Counted from the first letter of the stretch, positions 7,436 to 15,458 are shown. The stretch is DNA of 64,000 nt from Autumnicola musiva (GCF_031846585.1 NZ_JAVRHK010000007.1:62001-126000); one strand, 5' to 3'. The notes: a model not told the origin generated them from the letters alone. Program-made: numbers and translations.

Positions 7436-8596
7436 CTAACCAAGCGCCTGCTTTAAATCTGCAATTATATCTTCAACATGCTCCAGCCCTACTGAAATTC
7501 TCACCAGTCCGTCTGTTATTCCTGCTTCCTGCCGGGCTTCCTCACTAAGTTTACTATGGGTAGTAGACGCTGGATGGGTAACAATACTCCTGGTATCCCC
7601 CAGATTAGCGGACCTTGAACATAATTTAACCGCATCTATAAATTCTCTTCCTGCTTCAATACCGCCCTTAATTTCAAAAGAGATGATACTCCCTCCCTGT
7701 TTCATCTGCTTTTTAGCAATTTCATAATGCGGATGGGATTTAAGGAAGGGATATTTGACATTTTCTGTATTTGGCTCTTTTTCTAAAAATTCTGCCACTT
7801 TTAGCGCATTTTCGCAGTGACGATCTAACCTGACCGGCAGTGTCTCCAGGCTTTTGGAAAGCACCCAGGCATTGAATGGTGATAAAGCCGGACCGGTATT
7901 TCTTGAAAACAGGTAAATTTCCCGCACCAAATCTGCCTTTCCAACTGTTACTCCGCCTAAAACCCGCCCTTGCCCGTCTATTAATTTTGTTGCAGAATGA
8001 ATTACCAGATCGGCTCCAAATTTAATAGGAGTTTGTAAATAAGGCGTGGCAAAACAATTATCTATAATCAATAGAAGATCGTGCTTTTTCGCAATCTTGC
8101 CCAGGTATTCCAGATCAATAATATCAACCCCCGGATTGGTTGGGGTTTCAGCAAAAATGATCTTTGTTTCAGGTTTAATCAATTCCTCAATTTTGTCAAC
8201 CTCATTGACATTAAAATAGCTGTGTGAGATATTCCACTTCGGAAAAAATTTAGTAAACAGGCTATGGGTTGAACCAAAAACCGCCCGTGCAGAAATTATA
8301 TGATCGCCACTATCCAGCAAAGCCGCGAGGGTTGAAAAAACTGCAGACATCCCCGTTGCAAAGGCATAACCACTCTCTGCACCTTCCATTTTTGCAATTT
8401 TATCCACAAATTCTGAAGTATTCGGATTGGTAAAACGGCTGTAAATATTACGTTCTTTTTCTTCAGAAAATGAAGCCCTCATATCTTCAGCATCTTCAAA
8501 AATATAACTCGAAGTGAGGTACAAAGGCGTTGAATGTTCCAGGTATTGTGAACGTTCCATTTGCGTTCTTATGGCAATAGTTTCAAAGTTTTCCAT
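7436..8596 (-). CDS. Cystathionine gamma-synthase / O-succinylhomoserine sulfhydrylase-like PLP enzyme
   Basis: This 386-residue protein is a Cys/Met metabolism PLP enzyme. The cofactor lysine lies in SATKLIDGQGRVLGG, and the YSRFTNPNT, ATGMSAVFST and SLGDTRS-like NLGDTRSIVTHPASTTH motifs are all intact. It probably acts on an activated homoserine, either with cysteine (cystathionine) or with sulfide; MetZ-, MetB- and MetC-type activities cannot be told apart by eye. Its ATG overlaps the stop codon of the upstream fusion gene by one base (TAATG), so the two are translationally coupled. It is the last gene of the methionine operon and complements MetY. Confidence 0.88.
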   Translation of the reverse strand: MENFETIAIRTQMERSQYLEHSTPLYLTSSYIFEDAEDMRASFSEEKERNIYSRFTNPNTSEFVDKIAKMEGAESGYAFATGMSAVFSTLAALLDSGDHIISARAVFGSTHSLFTKFFPKWNISHSYFNVNEVDKIEELIKPETKIIFAETPTNPGVDIIDLEYLGKIAKKHDLLLIIDNCFATPYLQTPIKFGADLVIHSATKLIDGQGRVLGGVTVGKADLVREIYLFSRNTGPALSPFNAWVLSKSLETLPVRLDRHCENALKVAEFLEKEPNTENVKYPFLKSHPHYEIAKKQMKQGGSIISFEIKGGIEAGREFIDAVKLCSRSANLGDTRSIVTHPASTTHSKLSEEARQEAGITDGLVRISVGLEHVEDIIADLKQALG

Positions 8597-11500
8597 TAAG
8601 CTTTTTTTTCTGATAATTTTAAAATGTCTCCAAATACACCTCTTGCAGTAACGGCAGCACCGGCACCGGCACCCTGAATTACAATGGGACGATCGCCGTA
8701 AGATTCGGTATAAATTTCAAAAATTGAATCGGCTCCCTTCACCTGCCCAAGACTGCTATCTGCCGGAACCGAAACCAGATTTACTTCCAGCTCGCCCTTA
8801 TCCTGTTGCAAATCTCCGGAAAGGTCTCCTATAAATCGCAAAACATGATTTGGTTTTTGTTGATCTTTAATTTTTTGATACTTTTTATCTAATTTTTCTA
8901 AATTGGAAATAAAACTTTCGGCATCTCCTCCTCTTAAATCTTCCGGAACGAGATTTTTAATTTTTACATCCTCAAATTCGTTCTGCAAATCAAGCTCCCT
9001 TGCCAAAATGAGCAATTTTCGGCCTACATCATTTCCATTTAAATCCTCCCTGGGATCAGGTTCCGTGAAACCTTTTTCAATCGCCTCTTTCACAACGCTG
9101 CTGAAGGGTCTGTCTTCCGAAGAAAATGTATTGAAGAGAAAGCTCAATGTACCGGAAAAGACACCTCTTATCCTTGTAATATTCTCTCCTGAAAGATGCA
9201 GAATTCTAATAGTATCTATAAGTGGAAGTCCTGCACCCACATTTGTTTCATAAAGATAACGCTTCTGATTTTTTTCCAAATCTTCCCGCAAATCTCTATA
9301 AAAATTCATGTCTAAAGTGTTCGCGATTTTATTGGAGGAGATCAAATCAAATCCGTTCTTAATTAATTTTGGATACTGCTGAACGAAATCCCTGCTGGCT
9401 GTATTATCTATCGCAATAAGATTTTCCAAATGATGCAGCCTTGCGTAATTAATAATTTCTGAAACCGAAGATTCTTTTTCTGATGACTGCAATTTTTCTT
9501 TCCAGTCTTGAGAAATACCTTCGGAAGCTAGCAAAAGTTTTCTCGAATTGGCAACCGCAAAAACATTCAGTTTAATTTTTTTCCGTTCTTCAATTGAAGT
9601 TGCCGAATGCAAAATCTGGTCAATTAAAGTTCCGCCAACATTTCCGTGCCCGAAGATCGCAATATTAATCTTTTTGTAAACTTCAAAAATCTCCCCGTGA
9701 ATCACATTCAGCGCTTTATGAAGCTGCGTCTTTTTAACAACCAGACTCACGTTTTTCCCGGTGACGGTATTATTGAAAAGCAGCGGTACAATCTGGTTCC
9801 TTATGAGCGCGTTATAAGGTTTGTGAAAAGTGCTTAGGTCCTGCCCCACTATAGATATTACTGAAACATCATCTATAACAGAAATTTTATTGACATCTTT
9901 GGAATAAAAATCACTTTCAAATTCCCTTTCCAGGGACTTCACCGCACGATTTGCATTCTGGGCATCTACCACAAGCCCGATACCTCTTTCCGAAGAGCCC
10001 TGCGAAATGATGCTTACGCTTATTCCGCTATCTCCAAGGGCTCTAAAAATCCTGGCATCAATACCCGATTTTCCCAAAAGTCCTCGGCCTTCCAGATTTA
10101 ACAAGGAATTGTTTTCAAGAACGGAGAGCGATTTAATTCCTCCTTTTGTAGGCTTGGCGGTAATTAAAGTTCCCTGATTATCATGATTAAATGTATTTAA
10201 AATTCTCAGCGGAATATTCTTCTCAATTAAAGGAATAATTGTTTTAGCGTGCAAAATCGTCGCCCCGAAATTGGCCAATTCGTTTGCTTCACTATAAGAA
10301 AGCTCCTCGATGCGTTGTGCATTTCTTACCAAATCCGGATTTGCAGTAAATATTCCGTCTACGTGCGTATAATTCTGCAGTTCTTCCGCATCCAGATAAT
10401 TGGCCAGCAGCGCTGCGGAATAATTGCTTCCATTTCTACCCAAAGTGGTCGTTTCGCCATCTGATGTTGAACCAATATAACCGGTAATGATATTTACCGT
10501 CTGCCCGTTATACTGTTCAAAATGTTTAAGAAAATGTTCTTTTGAAACTGCTTCGAGGGGTTGGGCACTGCCAAACTTGTTATCGGTTTTTAGAAGATTG
10601 CGGGAATCTGTAAAATGAGCCTTATGCCCTCTTTGCTGAAGTACTTCGGTTATCAATTTGGCCGATATTATTTCTCCCTGGGCAAGCAGGTGGTCTTTCA
10701 CTTTAGGGCTGTAATCGCCAAGTAAACGAACTCCTTCCAAGAGATTTTCAATATTTTTAAATTCTTCGGAAAAATCTAAAGAATCAAAACCACCAATCTG
10801 ATATTTTTTAAATTTCTTAAAGGCATTGTTATAATCCTGATTTGAAGCAGCCATTTCCAACAAATCTTCAAGTTGATCTGTTGTTTTCCCCCGGGCCGAA
10901 ACTACCACCCCTATTCGCTCCTGTTTTTCAATTTTACCTTCAATAATATTAAGAACCGCTTTAATCCCATTTCCATTGGACAATGATTTACCCCCAAATT
11001 TGACAATTTTCAGCTTATTCCCCTGCTGGAAAATCCCGGAAATTATCTGCTCCACCTGCTTGTTTTCTATTAAAAAAGCATCATGGCCGTGAACAGAATG
11101 AATTTCGCTATAGGTAACTTTGTTGCTGCTTTGTGCAAGCTGCCGATGGGTTTCCCTGTTCTCTTCCGCCGTAAAAAATAAATCTGAATCTACCCCAATG
11201 ATGCAAATATTCCCTTCAATTCGCTCCAGGATTTTATCTAATTCGGGTCTGCCACGGGATACATCAATGGTTTTCAATAGCTGATTCATCAATTTATAAG
11301 CACCAATCTGGAAACGCTCCTGAAGTTTATTTCCATGATGTAGCAGCCAGCTTTCTACGTTAAAAACCTGTAGCTCTTCATTGGTACTTCGCTTAAAACG
11401 GGATTTGAAGGATTCGGGGGTGCGATAACATAACATTGCGTGCATCCTGGCATCATGCACCGGATTTTTGGAATTATTGAGAAACAGTTCCTGCACCTGG

Positions 11501-11976
11501 CAATTAGCGATAAGCCAGTCGGTAGATTTCCAGTCAGTAGCAATGGGTATTAAGTTTTGAGTAATAGAAGGGTTTATCGCAGCCATTTCCCAGGCAATAC
11601 CACCTCCAAGTGAACCTCCTATTAAAGCGAATAATTTTGCAATTTTTAATTCTTTCAGACCAAGAAGAAAAATACTTGCGACATCCCGGGCTACAAAATC
11701 CTTATAATTCTCTATAATAAAGCCATCATAACCATTTCCGGGAATGTTGAAAGCCAGGATTGTGTATTTATTAGTATCGATACATTTTTCCTCACCAACG
11801 AGAGCTTTCCACCAACCATCATTCCCGGCTACATTTGAATTTCCGGTAAGGGCGTGGTTAATCATTACAACCGGAGCCGTGTTTAAGGGCTGGCCAAAGA
11901 TTTGGTAAGAAAGTTGAATATCCTGAACAATCCCCGCTGAATTTTTAAAGTTCTCTATGCTAATTTCTTCAAGCAT
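8596..11976 (-). CDS. Trifunctional fusion: homoserine O-acyltransferase - aspartokinase - homoserine dehydrogenase
   Basis: The 1126-residue protein joins three enzymes of the aspartate-to-O-acylhomoserine route. Residues 1-320 are a MetX-like alpha/beta hydrolase with nucleophile Ser122 in GGSLGGG and likely partners Asp265 and His298 (HGHD). Residues about 321-600 are an aspartokinase (KFGGKSL, TLGRNGSNYSA), followed by ACT regulatory repeats (ISVSIISQGSSERGIG). From about 770 to the end is homoserine dehydrogenase (IAIFGHGNVGG, VGAGLPLIDTIR, FTEPDPREDLNGNDVGRK). The second half resembles E. coli ThrA. Only aspartate-semialdehyde dehydrogenase is missing. The ATG ending at 11976 is chosen over an in-frame TTG 60 nt upstream. 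It lies 81 nt after metY in the same operon. Confidence 0.92.
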   Translation of the reverse strand: MLEEISIENFKNSAGIVQDIQLSYQIFGQPLNTAPVVMINHALTGNSNVAGNDGWWKALVGEEKCIDTNKYTILAFNIPGNGYDGFIIENYKDFVARDVASIFLLGLKELKIAKLFALIGGSLGGGIAWEMAAINPSITQNLIPIATDWKSTDWLIANCQVQELFLNNSKNPVHDARMHAMLCYRTPESFKSRFKRSTNEELQVFNVESWLLHHGNKLQERFQIGAYKLMNQLLKTIDVSRGRPELDKILERIEGNICIIGVDSDLFFTAEENRETHRQLAQSSNKVTYSEIHSVHGHDAFLIENKQVEQIISGIFQQGNKLKIVKFGGKSLSNGNGIKAVLNIIEGKIEKQERIGVVVSARGKTTDQLEDLLEMAASNQDYNNAFKKFKKYQIGGFDSLDFSEEFKNIENLLEGVRLLGDYSPKVKDHLLAQGEIISAKLITEVLQQRGHKAHFTDSRNLLKTDNKFGSAQPLEAVSKEHFLKHFEQYNGQTVNIITGYIGSTSDGETTTLGRNGSNYSAALLANYLDAEELQNYTHVDGIFTANPDLVRNAQRIEELSYSEANELANFGATILHAKTIIPLIEKNIPLRILNTFNHDNQGTLITAKPTKGGIKSLSVLENNSLLNLEGRGLLGKSGIDARIFRALGDSGISVSIISQGSSERGIGLVVDAQNANRAVKSLEREFESDFYSKDVNKISVIDDVSVISIVGQDLSTFHKPYNALIRNQIVPLLFNNTVTGKNVSLVVKKTQLHKALNVIHGEIFEVYKKINIAIFGHGNVGGTLIDQILHSATSIEERKKIKLNVFAVANSRKLLLASEGISQDWKEKLQSSEKESSVSEIINYARLHHLENLIAIDNTASRDFVQQYPKLIKNGFDLISSNKIANTLDMNFYRDLREDLEKNQKRYLYETNVGAGLPLIDTIRILHLSGENITRIRGVFSGTLSFLFNTFSSEDRPFSSVVKEAIEKGFTEPDPREDLNGNDVGRKLLILARELDLQNEFEDVKIKNLVPEDLRGGDAESFISNLEKLDKKYQKIKDQQKPNHVLRFIGDLSGDLQQDKGELEVNLVSVPADSSLGQVKGADSIFEIYTESYGDRPIVIQGAGAGAAVTARGVFGDILKLSEKKA

Positions 11977-12057
11977 TTTTTTCTTTTTTCGGAAGGCTGA
12001 AGGGGAAAAACCTTTAACCTTAATACTTTTCCCCAAAACCTTCCAACCAACAAATTT

Positions 12058-13350
12058 TTAAATCAAAGATTTTTTCTGAATTTCAGCGAAAGCTTGCTTC
12101 AAATCTTCTTTAAGATCTTCAATATCTTCCAACCCAACAGATAATCTTATTAAATCCTGAGTCACCCCGGCGGAAGCCTGCTGCTTCTCATCAAGCTGCT
12201 GATGTGTGGTACTCGCAGGATGTATAATTAAAGATTTTGTATCGCCGATATTTGCTAAAAGCGAGAAAATTTTAGTTTCATCAGCCACCACTCTTGCTGC
12301 TTCAAATCCTCCCTGTACACCAAAAGTCACCACTCCGCTCTGACCTTCAGGAAGATATTTCTTTGCCAGATTGTGGTATTTATTATCCTCCAGCCCGGGA
12401 TAGTTCACCCAGGTAACCTCTTTCTGCTCTTTCAACCATTTTGCCAGTTCAAGAGCGCTTTCGCTATGTTGCTTTATTCTAACCTTTAGTGTCTCCAGTC
12501 CCTGAATAATCTGGAAAGCATTAAAAGGGCTTAAGGCCGCACCATGATCCCTCAAACCTTCTACTCTTAGTTTTGCTATAAATGCTGCTTCTTTAAGCGC
12601 TTCGTGATACACTAATCCGTGATACCCGGGCGAAGGTTCAGTAAATTCAGGAAATTTCCCATTGGCCCAGTTAAATTTTCCGGCGTCTATCACCACTCCG
12701 CCAAGCGCTGTCCCGTTGCCATTGATGTATTTAGTAAGGGAATGGATTACGATGTCTGCTCCATATTCTATAGGGTTTAACAAATACGGTGTAGCAACTG
12801 TATTATCAACTATAAAAGGAACTTTATGGGCTTTAGCTTCCGCAGAAATCTGCTCAAGATCAATAACATCCAATTTTGGATTTCCAAGCGATTCCGCAAA
12901 AAACACCCTTGTATTCTCCTTTGCCGCTTTCTTAAAGTTTTCAGGATTTCCGGGGTCTACAAAAGTGGTATTAATTCCCAGCCTGGGCAGGGTGACGCTA
13001 AGCAGATTATACGTACCTCCATACAGGCTGTTGGAAGCCACAATATGATCTCCTTTTTTAAGCAGGGTTAGAAGGGTAGTATTTATCGCGGCAGTTCCCG
13101 AACCAGTAACCACAGCTGCAATACCTCCTTCCAATGCAGCGAGACGCTGCTCCAAAATATCGTTAGTAGGATTGTTAAGCCTGGTATAGATAAATCCAGG
13201 TTCTGCCAGCGAAAATAGATCGGCAGCATTTTGGGAATTTTTAAACACGTAAGACGTGGTTTGATAAATTGGCACTGCCCTTGTGCCTCCGTTAGCAGTA
13301 ACATCGTGGCCGGCGTGAAGTGCGTTTGTTGAAAATTTTGGTGTACTCAT
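12058..13350 (-). CDS. metY: O-acetylhomoserine sulfhydrylase
   Basis: MetY captures sulfide on O-acetylhomoserine to give homocysteine, linking sulfate reduction to methionine. The 430-residue length, longer than MetB/MetC enzymes, is typical. The PLP lysine is in HSLTKYINGNGTALGG, and YTRLNNPTND, VTGSGTAAINT and IGDTKSLIIHPASTTHQQL are family motifs. It is the first structural gene after two tandem leader peptides with attenuators, so it probably responds to methionine/cysteine supply. The ATG ending at 13350 gives the normal MSTPKFSTNALHAG start. Confidence 0.96.
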   Translation of the reverse strand: MSTPKFSTNALHAGHDVTANGGTRAVPIYQTTSYVFKNSQNAADLFSLAEPGFIYTRLNNPTNDILEQRLAALEGGIAAVVTGSGTAAINTTLLTLLKKGDHIVASNSLYGGTYNLLSVTLPRLGINTTFVDPGNPENFKKAAKENTRVFFAESLGNPKLDVIDLEQISAEAKAHKVPFIVDNTVATPYLLNPIEYGADIVIHSLTKYINGNGTALGGVVIDAGKFNWANGKFPEFTEPSPGYHGLVYHEALKEAAFIAKLRVEGLRDHGAALSPFNAFQIIQGLETLKVRIKQHSESALELAKWLKEQKEVTWVNYPGLEDNKYHNLAKKYLPEGQSGVVTFGVQGGFEAARVVADETKIFSLLANIGDTKSLIIHPASTTHQQLDEKQQASAGVTQDLIRLSVGLEDIEDLKEDLKQAFAEIQKKSLI

Positions 13351-13441
13351 AAATATAATTTTAAAAATTGTTGTTCTTGTTTTATCTCTCCTGAACCTTT
13401 TCAGACATTAACATTCGCGAAAAGGATTAAAGTTTTCGCAT

Positions 13442-13530
13442 AAAAAAATCCCCCTGGTTAGCTATTACCAGGGGGACTTTCGAATTGAACTATATAAACT
13501 AATTTATATCCTCGAGTTTTGGCAATAGCT
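13442..13530 (-). terminator. Attenuator 2: terminator with competing antiterminator, proximal to metY
   Basis: The terminator (13442-13475) pairs CCCCCTGGT with ACCAGGGGG around an 8-nt loop and is followed by a run of seven T. The competing stem pairs AGCTATTGCCA, located inside the leader ORF (13530-13520), with TGGTAATAGCT (13470-13460), which lies in the 5' arm and loop of the terminator. It is 11 bp with one G-U pair. Formation of one structure excludes the other. This is the last control point before metY, whose start codon is 91 nt beyond it. Confidence 0.82.
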
Positions 13531-13602
13531 TTTCATGTGACGCATACACATCACCATCATTATGCTGCACATTATCATTTGTATTGCTTTATTATTTGCC
13601 AT
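13504..13602 (-). CDS. Met/Cys-rich leader peptide 2 of the metY operon
   Basis: A 32-codon ORF carries eight Met and three Cys; its central part reads MIMCSIMMVMCMRHMKSYC. Twelve nucleotides separate the Met-Cys-Met codons 18-20 from the antiterminator arm that starts at codon 25. Slow decoding of these codons would hold a ribosome just upstream of the arm and favour read-through. In-frame ATGs at codons 9 and 11 are alternative starts. The Met density is far above chance for a short ORF and fits control of a methionine operon. A separate promoter for this leader was not seen. Confidence 0.78.
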   Translation of the reverse strand: MANNKAIQMIMCSIMMVMCMRHMKSYCQNSRI

Positions 13603-13698
13603 TGCTATTCTTTAATTTCCGGTTTGATCTCTTTTTTATATTCCGGAAAAATTCTACATCCCAAAATTTGCTACTTCTGAAATCACTGGATTTTAAAC

Positions 13699-13771
13699 AA
13701 AAAAAGCCGCTGCGATCGGCAGCGGCTTTTTACATTTTATATCTTCAGTTTTATGCAAAAATGTGCGCTGC
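13699..13771 (-). terminator. Attenuator 1: terminator with competing antiterminator, distal to metY
   Basis: The terminator (13699-13731) pairs AAAAAGCCGCTGC with GCAGCGGCTTTTT around a 5-nt loop and ends in a T tract. The alternative stem pairs the 3' part of leader 1, GCAGCGCACATTTTTGCAT (13771-13753), with ATGTAAAAAGCCGCTGC (13735-13719): 6 bp plus 9 bp (one G-U) around a small internal loop. It consumes the 5' arm of the terminator. The layout mirrors the attenuators at 13442-13530 and 3283-3358. Confidence 0.78.
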
Positions 13772-13822
13772 GGAAATTTCCCCCATCATACACATCATTA
13801 TATTGCAAATAAACTGCTTCAT
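13751..13822 (-). CDS. Met/Cys-rich leader peptide 1 of the metY operon
   Basis: A 23-codon ORF begins MKQFICNIMMCMMGEISAAH and has five Met and two Cys. It lies about 20 nt downstream of a good promoter (13842-13873), so the transcript has almost no untranslated leader. The antiterminator arm starts at codon 18, 15 nt after the Met-Cys-Met codons 10-12. The ORF ends with TAA at 13751, before the first terminator. Together with leader 2 it forms two attenuators in series. Confidence 0.75.
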   Translation of the reverse strand: MKQFICNIMMCMMGEISAAHIFA

Positions 13823-13841
13823 TTTTCATTTTTGTCTGAAA

Positions 13842-13873
13842 CAAAGATAAGCACAGAAAAAATTAATATGCAA
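13842..13873 (-). promoter_or_regulatory. Promoter of the metY operon leader
   Basis: The -7 element TATCTTTG (13842-13849) and TTG (13871-13873) with a 21-nt spacer match the Bacteroidota promoter consensus. Transcription should start near 13836, about 14 nt before leader 1. Confidence 0.75.
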
Positions 13874-13969
13874 ATTAAATTTCAATTTTCTTTAATAGAA
13901 TTTTTTACGATTTAATCTTTTCCGCAGAAATACAGAAGCGACAATGTTTAAAAACAAGTTAAAGCAATT

Positions 13970-13997
13970 TTGAATCTAAACTATTTTTATACATTTG
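13970..13997 (+). promoter_or_regulatory. Promoter of metK
   Basis: TTG (13970-13972), a 17-nt spacer and TACATTTG (13990-13997) fit the TTG/TAnnTTTG consensus. The expected start site, near 14004, is just upstream of the riboswitch. Confidence 0.65.
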
Positions 13998-14013
13998 TAT
14001 GCGATTTATTTAC

Positions 14014-14078
14014 AGGGAAAGATTTGACTGATTGCAACCCTAAAACCGAAAAAATTCGGTTGAAAATGCTAAAGCAGT
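14014..14078 (+). promoter_or_regulatory. SAM-II-type riboswitch (long-loop variant) upstream of metK
   Basis: P1 pairs AGGG (14014-14017) with CCCT (14038-14041). The loop between them holds GATTTGACTGATTGCAA, close to the conserved GAUUUaACC-AUUGCA of SAM-II aptamers. The loop segment ACTG (14027-14030) pairs with CAGT (14075-14078) to close the pseudoknot, next to the conserved TGCTAAAG. The connecting loop carries an extra 7-bp hairpin, AACCGAA/TTCGGTT (14044-14061), so it is a long-loop form. SAM binding would be expected to lower metK expression. The aptamer ends 62 nt before the ATG and no terminator follows, so the expression platform is unclear. Confidence 0.75.
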
Positions 14079-14140
14079 AATATACTTCTGTAGCCCTTGC
14101 ACGTCACCTCTACCTGTTTACTTTAACTAAAAAAGAAAAC

Positions 14141-15397
14141 ATGGCATATTTATTTACTTCAGAAAGTGTTTCTGAAGGTCATCCAGACAAAATTGCAGAC
14201 CAGATTAGTGACACCCTTTTAGATAACTTTCTTGCTTTTGATGAAAACTCCAAGGTTGCCTGTGAAACTCTTGTAACTACAGGACAGGTAGTATTGGCAG
14301 GGGAAGTACGCAGTGACACTTACCTTGATGTTCAAAATATTGCCCGGGAAGTAATTAATGATATAGGTTATACCAAAGGTGCTTATAAATTTAGCGGCGA
14401 TTCCTGCGGGGTAATTTCCCTTATTCATGAGCAGTCCCAAGAAATTTACCAGGGGGTGGACCGTGGCAAGAAAGAAGAACAGGGTGCCGGGGACCAGGGA
14501 ATGATGTTTGGGTATGCCACTAATGAAACCGAAAATTACATGCCGCTTGCCCTGGATATTTCTCATAAGATACTCATTGAACTCGCCAGATTGAGAAGGC
14601 AGGGAAAAGATATTAAATATCTTCGTCCCGATTCCAAAAGCCAGGTAACGATTGAATATAGTGATGATAATGTGCCGCAGAAGATAGTGGCTATTGTAGT
14701 TTCCACTCAGCATGATGAGTTTGATGAGAATGACGAGGAAATGCTGAAAAAGATTAAAAAAGATATTATTGAAATTCTTGTTCCAAGAGTGAAGGAACAG
14801 TTGCCGGAATACGTTCAGAAATTGTTCTCCGATGATATAAAATATCACATTAATCCCACAGGAAAATTCGTAATTGGCGGACCTCACGGGGACGCAGGAT
14901 TAACCGGAAGAAAAATTATTGTTGACACTTACGGGGGCAAAGGTGCTCACGGCGGGGGTGCATTTTCAGGTAAAGATCCAAGTAAAGTAGACAGGTCTGC
15001 GGCTTATGCCAGCCGGCATATAGCTAAAAATCTTGTTGCGGCCGGGCTTTCAGACGAAGTTCTGGTACAGGTGTCTTATGCTATTGGAGTGGTGGAACCT
15101 ACCTCTATTTTTGTAGATACTTATGGCAAATCAAAAGTAGATATGACAAATGGCGAAATTGCGCAAAAAGTTAGTGAGATTTTCGATATGCGCCCTGCTG
15201 CCATTGAGGAGAGATTGAAATTGCGCAACCCTATTTATCGGGAGACTGCTGCTTACGGCCATATGGGTAAAGAACCCCGCAAAGAAACCAAGGTTTTTCA
15301 TAGTCCGTATAAGGGGAAAATCACCAAGGAAGTAGAATTGTTCACCTGGGAAAAGCTGGATTATGTGGATAAGGTGAAGGAGGCGTTTGGGCTTTAA
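14141..15397 (+). CDS. metK: S-adenosylmethionine synthetase
   Basis: MetK makes SAM from methionine and ATP in the cytoplasm. The 418-residue protein starts with LFTSESVSEGHPDKIADQISD and contains GDQGMMFGYA, the loop GGPHGDAGLTGRKI and GGGAFSGKDPSKVDRSAAY. All catalytic regions are intact. It is a single-gene unit, divergent from the metY operon, and stands behind a SAM-II-type riboswitch, so product feedback is likely. Confidence 0.98.
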   Translation: MAYLFTSESVSEGHPDKIADQISDTLLDNFLAFDENSKVACETLVTTGQVVLAGEVRSDTYLDVQNIAREVINDIGYTKGAYKFSGDSCGVISLIHEQSQEIYQGVDRGKKEEQGAGDQGMMFGYATNETENYMPLALDISHKILIELARLRRQGKDIKYLRPDSKSQVTIEYSDDNVPQKIVAIVVSTQHDEFDENDEEMLKKIKKDIIEILVPRVKEQLPEYVQKLFSDDIKYHINPTGKFVIGGPHGDAGLTGRKIIVDTYGGKGAHGGGAFSGKDPSKVDRSAAYASRHIAKNLVAAGLSDEVLVQVSYAIGVVEPTSIFVDTYGKSKVDMTNGEIAQKVSEIFDMRPAAIEERLKLRNPIYRETAAYGHMGKEPRKETKVFHSPYKGKITKEVELFTWEKLDYVDKVKEAFGL

Positions 15398-15458
15398 AAC
15401 AAACCGCTTTCACCTCTGCAGCGGGAAGAACAATTAAATGAAAGAATTCCATTAAAAA

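Noticed and set aside
11977..12036. N-terminal extension of the fusion protein from an in-frame TTG
   Set aside because: The added residues are basic and unlike MetX. The ATG ending at 11976 has an A-rich upstream region typical of Bacteroidota starts.
14004..14140. S-box (SAM-I) riboswitch in the metK leader
   Set aside because: GCAACC and TGCTAA recall the S-box core, but the P1/P2 elements and the GA-rich kink-turn are missing. The AGGG/CCCT stem and ACTG/CAGT pseudoknot fit SAM-II better.
14219..14887. Long reverse-strand ORF (222 codons) within metK
   Set aside because: It is a shadow of the metK coding sequence with no start signal or family motif.
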